A stretch of DNA of 64,000 bases from Wuchereria bancrofti (lineage: Eukaryota; Nematoda; Chromadorea; Rhabditida; Onchocercidae): the NCBI GenBank assembly GCA_005281725.1, contig SSBO01000008.1, positions 3,516,671 to 3,580,670 on the forward strand, read 5' to 3'. Numbering within the stretch: the first letter of the stretch is position 1; every line of letters begins with the position of its first letter. Below are positions 1 to 13,200 of this stretch, piece by piece. The translations under genes were made by a program, and so were the position numbers. The notes below the pieces were generated by a model. It saw only the letters and a program-made list of their open reading frames with translations, did not search any database and was not told where the DNA came from.

Positions 1-2
1 AG

Positions 3-38
3 AGTGTATTGGAAGATGAATCTGGTGATGAAAAATAA
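3..38 (+). CDS. possible last codons of an upstream gene
   Basis: The window opens with a short in-frame run reading SVLEDESGDEK followed by TAA at 36-38. The acidic, codon-like sequence differs from the A/T-rich sequence after it and could be the C-terminus of a gene that starts left of the window. Only eleven codons are visible, so chance is a real alternative and no function can be given. Confidence 0.3.
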   Translation, partial: SVLEDESGDEK

Positions 39-1007
39 ATATTTTGTTATTATTAGTAAATTTTCTCAAATAAATGCTCATTATCAATATTTTTGTTTAC
101 CGCTTAATCTGATCAAATAAAAATAACAGGATCAGTGAATTAGGTGGGAAATAGACTGATTAAAATTTATTAAGAATAAATATTTTTCTGCACTCCCAAC
201 ATTTCATCACTTCTCCTATCCATTTAATATTAAATTTTGCATAATCATGATATTTCTTTACAATAGATATCACATTATTTACCTATTCTCTCTGATTTAT
301 ACCAGTAGTAAGGTAGAAAAACTGGATATAAGGGTCAAAAAATTTTCAGAATATTTGTCAAATTGGTTTTAGTACATCGCCGATCTTGAACAGTTCGTAG
401 ATGCAAAAGTAACACATATTTCCTTTACAGAATATTTTTCCTGCAGCTTTTTTTTTTGTTTCACAAATATGAATTTGTTAATTTAAATGACAACATAAAA
501 TAATAGATGGAATAATTTTAAAGTAAAAATTAATTGGAAGATTAAATAAAACACAATTTCATAGCTAATAAATCTATCTTTGAATTTATGCATTTGAAAA
601 TGTTACATGCATTTATTTAAAGTACTAAACAATATTAGATCCTTTAACATTACTATAAAATGTTATATTTTGAAAAATTCAATTATCATATATGAAAGAT
701 ATCTATCAATTTGATTAATAATTACTCATTTATAATAATTTCCATAAGTTATAGAAATTATTTCGAAATTGGAAAATAGAATGGAAATGGAATGAATATG
801 CGTATTTGTTTAATCAGCTTTTAATTTTTTTTTTTTTTTACACTTTAAATAACCAGCAGAGAAATGAAATTAAATAGTGAGTGTATTACTGTTTTGCGAT
901 TACCTACCATGAATAGTTTGCCACTAACAAATAAAATTAATTGTATTTAAATTCAATGAACCATAACTAGTATTATAGAGCTAGATGGAAAAATCAAATA
1001 ATTGATA

Positions 1008-1048
1008 GAGGGAGAGAGAGAGAGAGAGAGAGAGGGAGGGAGAGAGAT
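1008..1048. repeat. (GA)n microsatellite
   Basis: About 40 bases of nearly pure AG dinucleotides with a few GG interruptions. Similar CT/GA tracts occur near 2122-2150, 6730-6772, 9140-9180, 18296-18330 and 52344-52372, so this class is scattered through the non-coding DNA. Confidence 0.9.
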
Positions 1049-1940
1049 AATTTTGGTATGTTTAAACATTTCAACGATAGCTACTAGGGTTTAATGTTTA
1101 TGTTATTACCATACATCCTCTATCCAACTATAACTTTTCATCACTTTATTGTCCATCCTTATTTAGAGATATACAACTTGTTAACATTAATATTTCTTAT
1201 TATTTCATAAAAATTTAATGAAATTTAATAATAATAATAATACTTCCAATTATGTTTAAGGAATAATTGATATAACTTTATGATAATTTTATGATTAGTT
1301 AAAATTTTCACTATAATACTCAAATATATGAATTTTTTTAATTCTCAGCAAAAAACAATTTTTAATTTGAACTTTGAATTTTTTTTTTCTTTTTTCTTTT
1401 TTCTTTTTGACTTAATATAGCATTTATCTTTCTTTGCTCATTTTCTGTATATATGTAAAGCATTTCTAATTAATTAACATATTGTCATTCTTATAAAGGT
1501 TAATGGCTGTAATACTACTCATTCGCATATTTATGAATCATTTCTAATTAACATATTGGCATTGTCTGTCATTTTAAGCTTTATCCGAAATGAAGAAAAA
1601 TGATCATTGCTCTTCCTAACATTTCTTCCTGGTAGAGTAAATCTTGTTCAGAAGTGTCTATCAATCCGATATTGATCCATTTCAATCCTTTAAAAGGCAT
1701 CATTAAACATTTCTGCAATACATAAACATCGGTCAATTTATTTCATTTCTCTTTTGGAAAATGACTATTTTCCCACGACAATAGCGCTCATTACCCATTC
1801 TCATTTCATATATCTGTGAGAATTTACGCTTATCATTTCCTTCACGATTTTTCATCCTTTTAAGCATAACTAAAAAAAGAGTTAATGTGATAATAAAAAA
1901 AAGAAAAAGAACAAGTTATAATATTAGGAAACAGTTGAGG

Positions 1941-2364
1941 ACGTGTCCTTCACTTATTATTTACGTCTATTATCACTTTTTTAGCGTAGATTCTCATCAA
2001 ATGTTCCACGTAATGCAATATGGCAAATGATAATGATACGGCAGATGATGTATTTGAATGACGTTTCAAAAGTATCGTTTCGTTTCTATAAGTCGATAGA
2101 GAGATTTTACACGAAAAGAGAGAGAGAGAGAGAGGGAGAAAGAAAGAGAAAGTTTACTGGAACATTTATTACTGATAAGTCTTATAAATTTTTTCACGTA
2201 GCAACACGTTACTTACGTGATTTTATCAACAAAAATATTACGTGATGTGACTTTTTTGTGTAATGCATTGTCTGATTTAATTTTACTTTCAATACATTTT
2301 ACCTGACGTATTACGTCATTATGATACGTTCAGCCAAACAGCAACAATTATTGGCTGATTACGT
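1941..2364. promoter_or_regulatory. cluster of ACGT-core (bZIP/CRE-like) sites
   Basis: Eleven ACGT palindromes start at 1941, 1963, 2008, 2061, 2196, 2206, 2215, 2240, 2306, 2313 and 2361. Several sit in TTACGT(C/G)A or TGACGT contexts typical of CRE/bZIP binding sites. At this base composition I would expect about one in 424 bp. No adjacent gene start is visible, so an enhancer-like role is inference; it may also be a degenerate local repeat. Confidence 0.4.
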
Positions 2365-4069
2365 CGATGAAATTTGAGCTCATTTCTCGAAATCTTTATT
2401 TCAGCAAGAAAAAAGAAAAAAAGTGTATAATTAATTTAAACTTATTAAAATGGTATCTTTTCAAAATTCATCAATAATAAACAATGGAAAACATCAAAGA
2501 AACATTTCATAATAAATTGGAATATTTAGAAATTTAATAAATATGCTTTGCAGCTATGCAACATCAATTATTTTTGCTTCACAAAGTTAGCTTTGAAGGA
2601 ATATTCCCGTGGGAAAAAGCTCTCATGGATAGATCTTTATCTTGTTTATGCCTCATATTTTAATATTTTACCGATCGGTTGCTTACCAAGTGTTGTTGCT
2701 ATAATCAATTTTTAAAAATAGCAACGAATGTAGAAATCATTTTCCTTTTATATAGCTTTTTTCCTACTACTAAACTAATTGATCAAAAAGTAAAACATTT
2801 CAAAACTCTCTCGAACAATTATAAAATGTATAAGCAATTATACTTTTATATTTTAATGAAAAAATTATCTAAGTCAAATAAAAGATTAAAAATTAATTAA
2901 TTATCGGGTAATATCCAAAAAAGAAAAAACCATTAAAAAATATATCATTTCTATGTAAGAAGTGTTTTAAGCAATAAATAATTTTAGGTAAAGTTAACTT
3001 TAACCTAAAAATAAACAAAAGCATTGAAATTGTTTGAGTCATTCATTCATTCAATTGCTAATTCTTTTATTGTTTTTTTTATTCTTATTAATAAAATCAT
3101 ATATTCAGTAATAATTTCAATTTCAATATAAATATCATAATTTTATAAATAAAGCTTTTCTCATTGTTTTTTTTTTTTGCTAGGCCAATATTTCATTTCT
3201 TTGCTAGGATGCTAAATTGCTAATATTATCGTGGGAGTAATTTTTCATCTATGGCAAATTGTCGTGTTTAGCCAACTTAATTGTTCAATTTAGGAAATTA
3301 CATAGCTTCAAGTGGATTCAGTAAGATTTTATTTTGTTCGTTACGTTTGTAAATAGCTTTATTCATTGAGCTTTAATGCTACTTCCGTCAATTAATTTTC
3401 CTTATTTCTTGAATTGCTTTTACACTAATTTAGCCTTTTTCATAAAATATCATTAGCAGAACGGTTTGATTGATAAAAAAAAAAACAATAATAATTTGAA
3501 ATACGAGAAGAGAATGTCAGTTTTTTTCATTAACTATTCCTAATAGCTTAATTTTTAATTACAGTAATTTTTAATTGTGATGAAATTATATGTATATAAA
3601 AATTTAACTATATAAAAATTTTTTGATTATAATAAAAATTAACTTCTTTTATCTTTCTTCTACAATTCAATATTATTGTAGCATTATATTATGAGATTAG
3701 TTTTTTTTTTTCTCATCGATAATTTTACAGACAAAATTTCAACGAATTTCATTGATATTTGACTAGCACACAAAATTATTTTTATTTGGAAGAAGGAAGT
3801 TATTAAGAATAAAATTTAAAAATTCTTTTTCTTATTATATGCAATATATATATTGCATTCATCATTTTATCATAGATTATATTAAGTATAAGAAATTTTG
3901 AAATATAATTAATGAATTAATTGTTTCGAAATGAATTAATTATTGGAATAGGTATATTAGTAGCAATGATTTAATTAATTTTTTGAAGCAGTTTAATTCA
4001 TTTCATATTTATATTCTTCTTACCTTCTTTTCTTTCTTTTCTTCTGCTCTTTTCTTTGCTCCTCCTATA

Positions 4070-4132
4070 GGTGGAGTTTAGGATTAGCCTAGAGCCTATA
4101 GTAGGCTTCTATTAAAATAGCCTAGCTCCACC
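4070..4132. other. 63-nt imperfect inverted repeat (hairpin)
   Basis: The ends GGTGGAG and CTCCACC pair perfectly. Next, TAGG pairs with CCTA, and a perfect inner hairpin AGCCTA-TAG-TAGGCT closes the middle. The stretch is more GC-rich than its surroundings. It could be a small structured RNA, a remnant of a short inverted-repeat element, or chance. Confidence 0.35.
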
Positions 4133-5810
4133 TTTTACTTTTCCATTCATAGGCATATAAAATTGAATTGGAACTCAATTTTGTTTGAAACGCTCTTATC
4201 CATCCCAGTTTTATCAATTATTTTGCAATATTTCCATGACTTAGATAGGTATGTAATACATATTTAATCTTTTTCTTAAAATATTCATTTCAACTTTTTT
4301 TCCGTTTCTTTGATTACTGTAAATTTTCATTTTTTTTTTCCGTCATTTCCTGATAGCATTTTAATGTAATCCATATGATCCATCAAATCCGGAAATATTA
4401 TCGATTGATCGATCGATCGGTATACATCATGAAAAATTCAATTATTCGTGACTAGGCTGTTTGCATTTTGCTTAACTAAAAAAAAAAAGAGAAAAAAATT
4501 GTCGAAGAAATTTAACTTTTCAAAAATTTTCTAACAGGAAAGTGTATAGCTTTAAAAAAAAGGAAAAAAAAAACGATTCCTGAATATTTAGAAGTTTTAG
4601 AAAATTGGAAAAATAAATGAAAAAATATAAGAAAAAAGTCAAAGCAATCATAAATAAAAATTTTCTAAAGATATAAGAAGGCTATGAGATAGAGATAAGA
4701 CCTATCTATGAGATAAGTCGATATGATTTAGAAGATATGTCACATAAATATGTCACCTATATCATTATTATACCTTTTACAATTCTCATTTTTCTATCTT
4801 TTGTAGATTTATATTAATCATTTTACCTTGCTTTGTTTAAAACTAAAGAATATAAAATAATTTCTTTTCCATTTTTAGCTAAATTTCTTCAAGTAAATAG
4901 TAACCATTAAAATTTACAATTTACACTCAAAAAAAAAAAAGGTTTGTCAACAATTTATTCGATCAAACAAACAAGCAAACATTCAATTGCAATGACATAC
5001 ATACACAATTTGTGAAATAATACAAAGAATGATGTGGAAATTTTGTTGAAAGACACACACACACAAAAAAAAGAAAACTAGTCCTACAGTAGTTGTTACT
5101 TTGTTATGGTAAACTTTGGTGACACCAAAATTAGGTATATCAAAGTTTGTCAAATTGAAAGGAATAATAAGAAAGACTGATAAAGTAAATAGTTCAGTAG
5201 TGAATTTTAGTTGTAGTTGTTTGACATATTTTATATTTGAATTCACAATTAAGCAATTATTCTAATAGTATCACATTTTAATTATCACCTATTTAAAATG
5301 ATAATTATTTCATAATTGATAAAACATTCTTTAGAAAAAAATTTGTTACTCATCTGTAATATTTCTAATATTTCATAGCATACTTTTCATATTTTTTACA
5401 TTTTTATAAACTAAACTATGAGAAAAATATTTTTTCTTCAACAAAAAAAATATTGATAAATCAACTTTATACTGATAAATTAAACTTAGCTAATGTATAC
5501 TGAATCTTAATTCTCTCAAAAGAAATTTTTTTTTTAAATTGAAAAAAATAGGAACAATTATAACTTTAAAGATAAGAAATGATATGAGGTGAAAGATTTT
5601 GAAATTCTATATCACTAACACTCATCAGTAAAATTTCCACTGATTTTTTTTTTTTTTTTTTTGAGCAAAATTATTTTTGAAAACAAAATTATTTTCGTCT
5701 TATCATCTAAATGTTAACTATTCAATTTAATTAATGTTTTCCACTACTTTATATTTTATACTAGTAAATACACCTGGTGGAATTCTACAAATGGATTATT
5801 AGGAAAAGTC

Positions 5811-5828
5811 GTTGTTATTATTATTATT

Positions 5829-5862
<34 letters not shown>

Positions 5863-5863
5863 C
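5811..5863. repeat. (GTT)n/(ATT)n microsatellite
   Basis: A run of ATT triplets passes directly into about ten GTT triplets. On the minus strand it reads as an apparent poly-Thr/Ile open frame, which is an artefact of the repeat. Confidence 0.9.
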
Positions 5864-8800
5864 ATTAAAGCAGTAAATAAGGGATGATTTATCAAAATGC
5901 ACCAACAGCTGCACATTTTTCTTTTCATACCTCTCGAAATCATCCATAAAATATTATAGTCAAAGTGATTTTCAGCCAGATGTTAGTAATATTTCCACAA
6001 ACTTTTTCATTTCATATTGAAATCTCTTCTTCCATACCTATAATATAGAGGCTTACTTCATTTAAATTAAATTGAAATAATTTTTTGATTAAATTCTGAA
6101 AGTTTTTTTTTTTTTGTAAATTAAATTTCTTCAAAATGAAGCGTTCATTTTCAGATAAACAAACTTTATGTGTAAGTAGAAATAATTTATGTATGTTAAT
6201 AACTTCGTATTAATAATAAAATAGACAATATTATTTCAATATTTGAGCAATTTGAAGAAGATTAGTAAGATAAAGGATTGAAATCTTTCCTCTTAAAATA
6301 AAACAATACCATTTAATAATTTTAATAAATTACTGTTTGAAGAAAATTCTCATAATTCTATAATATCAAGCAAAAAAAAAAAAAAAAATTATTAAAAAAA
6401 CAAGAAAACAAAATGGCTAAGCATTAAAATTTTAGAACAATAAATGTTATAAATGAAAAATAGCTCTTATTTTCCATCAAAATTTTTCATTAAAATGGAA
6501 AATTTATGAATTCAAATCATTTTGGCTATTTTTTCAGCCTCCAATAATTTCGATGACATCAATTTTTCTTCTAATATTGGTGACAACAAGGATATTAGCA
6601 ATTGTTATCGTTGTTGTTGTATTTTCTCGATAGTTTTGTTGTTAAATAATTTGAAATTTATTCAACGAAACAAAAAAATCAATTTAAACTTAACAGAAAT
6701 ATTTTGATATACCTTTTTTACTTTTTTTCTTTCTCTCTCTCTCCCTCTCCCTCTCTCTCTCTCTCTTTCTATCAATAACAGAAATAACAAAGCCTATACG
6801 AAATCCTGCTTCATTTGTTTTTATTTCTCTTTTTCTGTCTATAATTTAGATAGATAGCCAAGGCCAAATGAAGACAACATCATATTTTAATCGATAAAAT
6901 GATACGGTAGCATTTCCAATTTATAATTTTCTTATTTTGTCCTTTTTAAGGGGAACTTTTTGATTTTTTTTTTTTTAATTTCAAACAAAATCTTTCTCAT
7001 ATATTTTCATTATTATATTGCTTTTATTTTAGCATTTTCATCGTTTATTCTTATCATTAACAATGGAAATATTTATCAGTTAATTATTAATTACATTTGA
7101 AGTAATTATATTTAATAATATCGTTTCTTATTTTTATTGCTTAAAAGTAAAATTTACCTTAAAATTATTCCTTCATCATCTAATTTTGTTATATTCTTTA
7201 AAGATAAAAAAATATTTTCAGCTTTGCAATTTATTGCCGTAATACACTGAAACTCATTTTTTACATGCTTTCTCTTATGGCACCGTTAATTTCATTTCCA
7301 TTTCATTCAAAAACGAACCATCAAGGCAATTTTTAAAATTACGAATAAAAATAATCACTTCAATTTGACCGTTTGAATAAGATAAGCATTTTTAAAGACA
7401 AAATAGAAATATTTTTTGCAATATTATTATTCCAAATATGAAGTTTAATTTTACTAATGCAATTTATTAATAAGTAACATAATACAAAATTTAAATTATC
7501 GACTAAACTTTCTCTGAAATATCAGAATTAATTATTATCACTTAGTATATTATTAGAAATTATAAAAATTCAAGGATAATTTTATCATAATATTGAAAGC
7601 TCTTTAAAGTATATGTTGTGATTGTGATCAATTAATTCTCTTAATTGATATTACATATATATCTGTGATATATTTTACGATAGTATAAAGTATTTTGAAA
7701 TAATATTGGAAATAAAAATGGATAAATGATTAACAATTAATGATTTAATTTTATTCTAACTTAAATAATCATTGAAATAATTATTCCTTCATTTTAGGAT
7801 TACTAAAAAGGAAATCAATAGATGTGATCGTTTAATGATACATTCATTTTGGATCATTTGCTATTGATGAATTTCTTTCAGATGTCGTTGATTGAAGAGA
7901 AAATAGTTTAATCCTTTCGTTGCTTTTTCTTCTTCCCTTTTCTCTCATTAAATTCTAACAAAATTTTATTCCCAACAACTATTTTATTTTATTTTTTTCA
8001 TTTTCAACATTTCTTATTATTCTTCAATGAAAGGAAGGCAAAAAAATTGAATTTTTCAATAATTGTTGCTAATTTATACTCTAATGAAATCTTGAATTAG
8101 CAATCATTTTAGCACTACGAAAAAAGAAATAATTGAAGAATTGAAAAAAAAAAAGGAAAAAATATTCTTTCTTATTAATTTTACAAAAAATTTTCAAATA
8201 TTTCCATTTTCTCATCAAATGAAAGTCAATAAACAAATACTATACATTCATATTTATTATTTCTTATCATTATTCACTTTAGTTTAAATAGAAGTATTAA
8301 AAATATAAAAGTAAATATTATGAAATTACCATCAAATCAATATATCATGCTAAAGTGTATCGATCAGTTCTGAGAGAATAACTAATGAAGTATAACACTG
8401 ATAATACTGATAACATGTTAAGTAAGTAAATCATAACCTATCATATCATAATTTTTCCAACCTTTTCCTTATTGAATTCTTATATCAATATGAATTGATA
8501 AAAAAGAAGAAGCATAGCTGATAAAAAATCCGTACATTATTTATAATACACTTTTCAGTTAATCCAAATGATAACTAATTCGGTTAACAGAAACGTCAAA
8601 CGAAAATAAAAGAACATTGAATTTTGTTGAATTAAAAACTTCAAATTAAACGACACAATTTGCTAGCCAAACTTTTTGTCACTTTGTTCAATTATCACCA
8701 TGCTAACATCAATTCACAAATTTTACACTTAAAATTTGTCATATCACTGTCTTCATTCTATTCATCGTCTAATCTTTGCTAATCAATCAGGAAATCATTC

Positions 8801-10261
8801 CTGTATTAGCTTTCATTATTCAACTATGAAATCCAAAAAAGAAAAAAAAAAAAGAGAGACATACCTCTAATGATTAAACAATATTTCTGTTTATTAAATT
8901 TGTTGTTAACTGTTTGTCGCCTAAATTTGCTTTTTTAATTCCGCCCACTCAAATCGATAATGTTAATATTTCCAATACAATGAAAATATAATAAACAGAT
9001 AAGGCTAACAATAACAATTTATTTCATTATCAAATGATTTCAAACACTTTTACATTATTTTCAAATGTGATATAACGATGTTAGTACTGCGGTAGTGCTA
9101 TTTGATATGATAAGCACTCTCGATTTAGTCGTGGCCATAGATCTCTCTCTCTCCTTCTCTCTCTCTCTCTCTCTCTCTGTGTTGTGCTATTCATCAATTC
9201 AGTTTATTGTTGAATAGCTTTTCTTTTTTAACTTTATTTAACAATCAGCAAATTTCGCTAATTTCATTAAATGACAATTCAACCGTAATATCAATGTGAT
9301 AAGTGATAAGTATGTTTCAGTTAATTGAAATATTTTAAAACATTCAAATAATGACAAAAAATTATGTTTATGATTATTTCATAATATTTGTTGATAACCT
9401 AAATTGCGTCTTTTTTTCAAAAAATGTAAAAAAAATTTCAATTTTATCTGAATTTTTATTTTTTGTTTACGCCATGTTTGACTTCGATAATCAAATTCTA
9501 TGTGATTAATTTAAGCATTCATTTTTTTATCAATTTTAAAATAAAAATAGGTTATGAGGTTAAACTACTCTATCAAATTGTTTATTTATTCCGAGAGAAG
9601 CAAAAACAGTCACACTAAATAATAAATATTTCTAAGATTTTAGGATTATATTCAATGCTAGCAAATTTAAACAAATATTTTCCACTGCTTATGAATAATA
9701 GTTTAAAGTATCACTTTGAGCTTCTTTTATCAATTTGTTCTAATCAAATCTATCTTTCTCTCTTCTTCACTTCCTCTATTCTTTTCGTCTTCTTCTTCTC
9801 TCTTTTTATTTCAAATCAACGACTATCAAACACATCGATCGACAATTTTCTCACTTTTGACTTTATTGACTTTATTTATATTCATCAACCATTTTTCTTA
9901 TTTAATTAATTCAATTAAGTGTATTTATTAATTATTTATTATTGGATATTGATTATTCAGTTTAACTGTATGTACGCTTTTCACGTAAACAAACGTTTAC
10001 ACAAATTATTCATCAATTCTACAATCAAAATGTTTGCTATCAGTTATTTAACTTAAATCATGTCATCTGTTCTTCTAACTCTTTTGAAATTAATAAATTT
10101 ATTATCAAGAAATTTTCACTTATTAATATCACACTAATCGTACTATTGCAATGTTATGATTATACTCGAGAATCATTATAATAAAATTTTAATTAAGACT
10201 CGAGAATCAGGATGAATAACGAAGTCAAGTGTTATCGAAGTATTTGATAAATTTAATTTCT

Positions 10262-13200
10262 ATGAATTTTACGGAACAATCAGCGGTAGAAATTCCCGAA
10301 CTTACAAGATTAATGGAGAATAACGATGAAATGCTAAATCCGTTCGTTTTTAAGTACATATTTCGGAATAAGCAAAAATGGAATACGGAATGCTTAAACA
10401 ATTTAAAAATTTTATTATCTAATTTTATCACTTCAAATTAGCATAAAATTCTTTAAATATATGATATTTCTAGTTAACATACAATTAGAATGAATATTTA
10501 AAAAAGTTTATAATGCAATTCATTTAAAAAAAAAAATTTATCCTAGTAATATGATTACCGTACTTCGCGTGATAACAATAGCTGATGAACTTATGAGTAG
10601 TACTGTAGAAATTTGAAAAAGTACATTTATTGTAAAATTACCTTCATTTTATTTAATTTGAAACAGAAATAATTACAAAATAATCGCTGTTAACAAAAAC
10701 TGATAAAATTATCAGTTGTAAAAACTAGATTTTCTTTTTTAAATGTTACATTATTAATAATAAAAGTAATGCTAAACTATTAAATTAAAGCCTAAAAGTT
10801 AAAATTCATTTTGTAAAAATTGTAAATTTCTAATAATTGTAGTAGAGAATTTAATTTTATAAAGTAGAGAAGAATTTAAATATGATTATATTTAGAAAAA
10901 AATAAATGTTAATATTATTCATATTATAGTTGTAGTAGAGAATTCTACAATAGTCGTACACGAAGGATACAATCTGATGATGGAATTGTTTACTTCTTCC
11001 AATACGGTAAGTTTAAATCTAATAATTGAAAATCTATTCTACAATACTATATTTTATATGTATATCATTGTATTATGATAATAAATACTAAAGAACTATA
11101 AACTAATTTTTAAAGATAACTTTTATCATATTTTTAATAAATAATGCAGGTGATCAGTTCAATTTTTTTTTCTCTTAATCTAAGAAATCCGAAGTTCGTT
11201 TTCAAATATGTTAAAAATGAAATTAAATTAACAAATTGCTGTCAATTTGAAGAGAAAAATTTAAGAATTATTTAAATATGAAGTTTAACAAGAATGTTTG
11301 CTTAAATTTAGATTATTATCATAATAATATGTAAATTGCTTTGATTATAATTATTATTTATCAGAATTGAAATTTTGCTACCTCTAATATAATTACTAAT
11401 AAAGAGAAAAAAACACAATTACCTAAAGTGTATAATAATTTATTATAGATGGTTCAGAGGAAGGAGAAGAAGTGATAAGTTGGCGAGAATTGAAACATTT
11501 GGTAATTAATTAATTAATTAAACAAATTAATTGAAATAAATGATAAACAGAATAGCAAATGCATATATATTTTCGATAAATAATGCAATTGATTTCCCTT
11601 AATCTAATAAATTTGAAATTAATTTTAAAATTAATACCTTTTGTGATAAATGAATATGAATTGAATGAATTTCAGAGAGATAATCATCGATGGAATATTA
11701 TCCGTCATCCAATGGTACTTAATTTTATCAATGAAATACTTCTTTCACAAGCTTATCTCTATGTTGCACATATTATTTCATATTTGATTTTTCTACTTTT
11801 ACTTTCAAGTTATATTTTTGGTAAAAATAATATGCAAGATTTTCTGTCAACGTTATTTCTGATCATTTTTGGATTTTTTTTGGTTTGTTTTTACAATTTT
11901 CCTTCTTTTTTTTTGATTATTTTTGAATTTTACATTGATGGTAAATATAAAATTTAAAATTATAAACATATTCAAAATATATAATTTTAAAATTGTTAAA
12001 AAAAATTTCAAATTTAGCCTAAACTTTATTTACCGTAATTGTATTGCACTAAAAATTTACAAAAATAAAAATAACAAAACTTTGTGATTTCTTATATTTT
12101 TAATTTTTTAAGTTCTACTTGAATGAAATATAAAGTATAAAATAAGAATGTATGGTAAATGCAAAATATAAAATAGATTTAGCTATGATATCAAAGTAAA
12201 TATAATCATTAATGATAATTATAATTAGATTTTTTACTGATTTTATCAAAGGTGATAAAGTTATTACCTAAAAAAAAAAAATTTCTCTTTTTATCATTTG
12301 ATCATTTTACAGGTAGTAAAATGTGCTGTAAAATTACAAGCAGGTAAAATTAGTAAATGGTTCATATTGTCTTATTCATTTAATGTGATAACTTATATTG
12401 CTACTTTCTTATTTGTCTGGACACCATTGTTATTTTCCTATAATGATTACAATTCTGATTTAAAGGTTATTTCCTTTTTTTCTTTCTTGGAAATTTTAAA
12501 ATTACATATTTGCTATTGTTTTCTAAATTAAATTTAAAATTTTTTAATAAACAATACATAATTTCATCGCAAATTAATCATGAAAGAAATCAATTCTTTT
12601 TTTAAAAAAATTAGAACAACAAATTAATAGCAATTCAAATATGATAAAATAAATTTATTTCTTTCATTCTTTGTAAGGTGTTTATTTTTTACAACCACAA
12701 TAACAGTTACAATCAGTAAACTATTTTATACATTCAAAAATTATCAATAATATTACTTTGTTTAGCTAAATTTTATGTAATAAATACAAAAACTGAAAAA
12801 AAAAAATAAACATACAAATAGAATTTTAATAAATATAAACTTAAGAAAATATTTCAAATACCAGAAACTAAACTATTATCAAATCATTTTCGATATCTAA
12901 ATGTTACCTAAAAGAAATCGATGATTGATAACAATGCATATTGATATAACTATTTGATTCCAAAAAAAACAAAAAACAAATCTAAGAAGCCAAGAAAAAA
13001 AAGGTGAATTAAAGTTTAAAAATGATAATAATAATTAATAATAAATCTTATTTAATAATTATTTATAGAAAGTTTATTCTCTTATAGCATTTTATCACTT
13101 GGTTATTACCAATTATTGCTATCATTTCGGCATGGATTAATTTCTTGTATATTCTTAGAAAATCACCGTACGGTATTTACATTCTTATGCTTACTCGTAT

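Larger units (their letters stand above)
39..10261. other. long gene-free AT-rich interval
   Basis: No exon chain with splice sites and a recognisable protein could be found on either strand. The few open stretches of 60-85 codons are rich in Phe, Ile, Lys and Asn, as expected from A/T composition. The interval contains simple repeats, an ACGT-site cluster and a small hairpin, listed separately. Ankyrin-repeat exons, expected upstream of the TRPA-like gene, were looked for and not seen. Confidence 0.6.

Noticed and set aside
9655..9931. Two overlapping hydrophobic frames upstream of the TRPA-like gene
   Set aside because: Both read a T/C-rich tract in different frames and do not connect in phase to TRPA exon 1; no ankyrin-like residues.
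11883..11957. Continuation of TRPA exon 4 to the stop at 11957
   Set aside because: The GTTTGT donor at 11883 joins S2 in phase to exon 5 (VVKCAVKLQAG), matching the family; the extension is very Phe-rich and ends the protein after S2.
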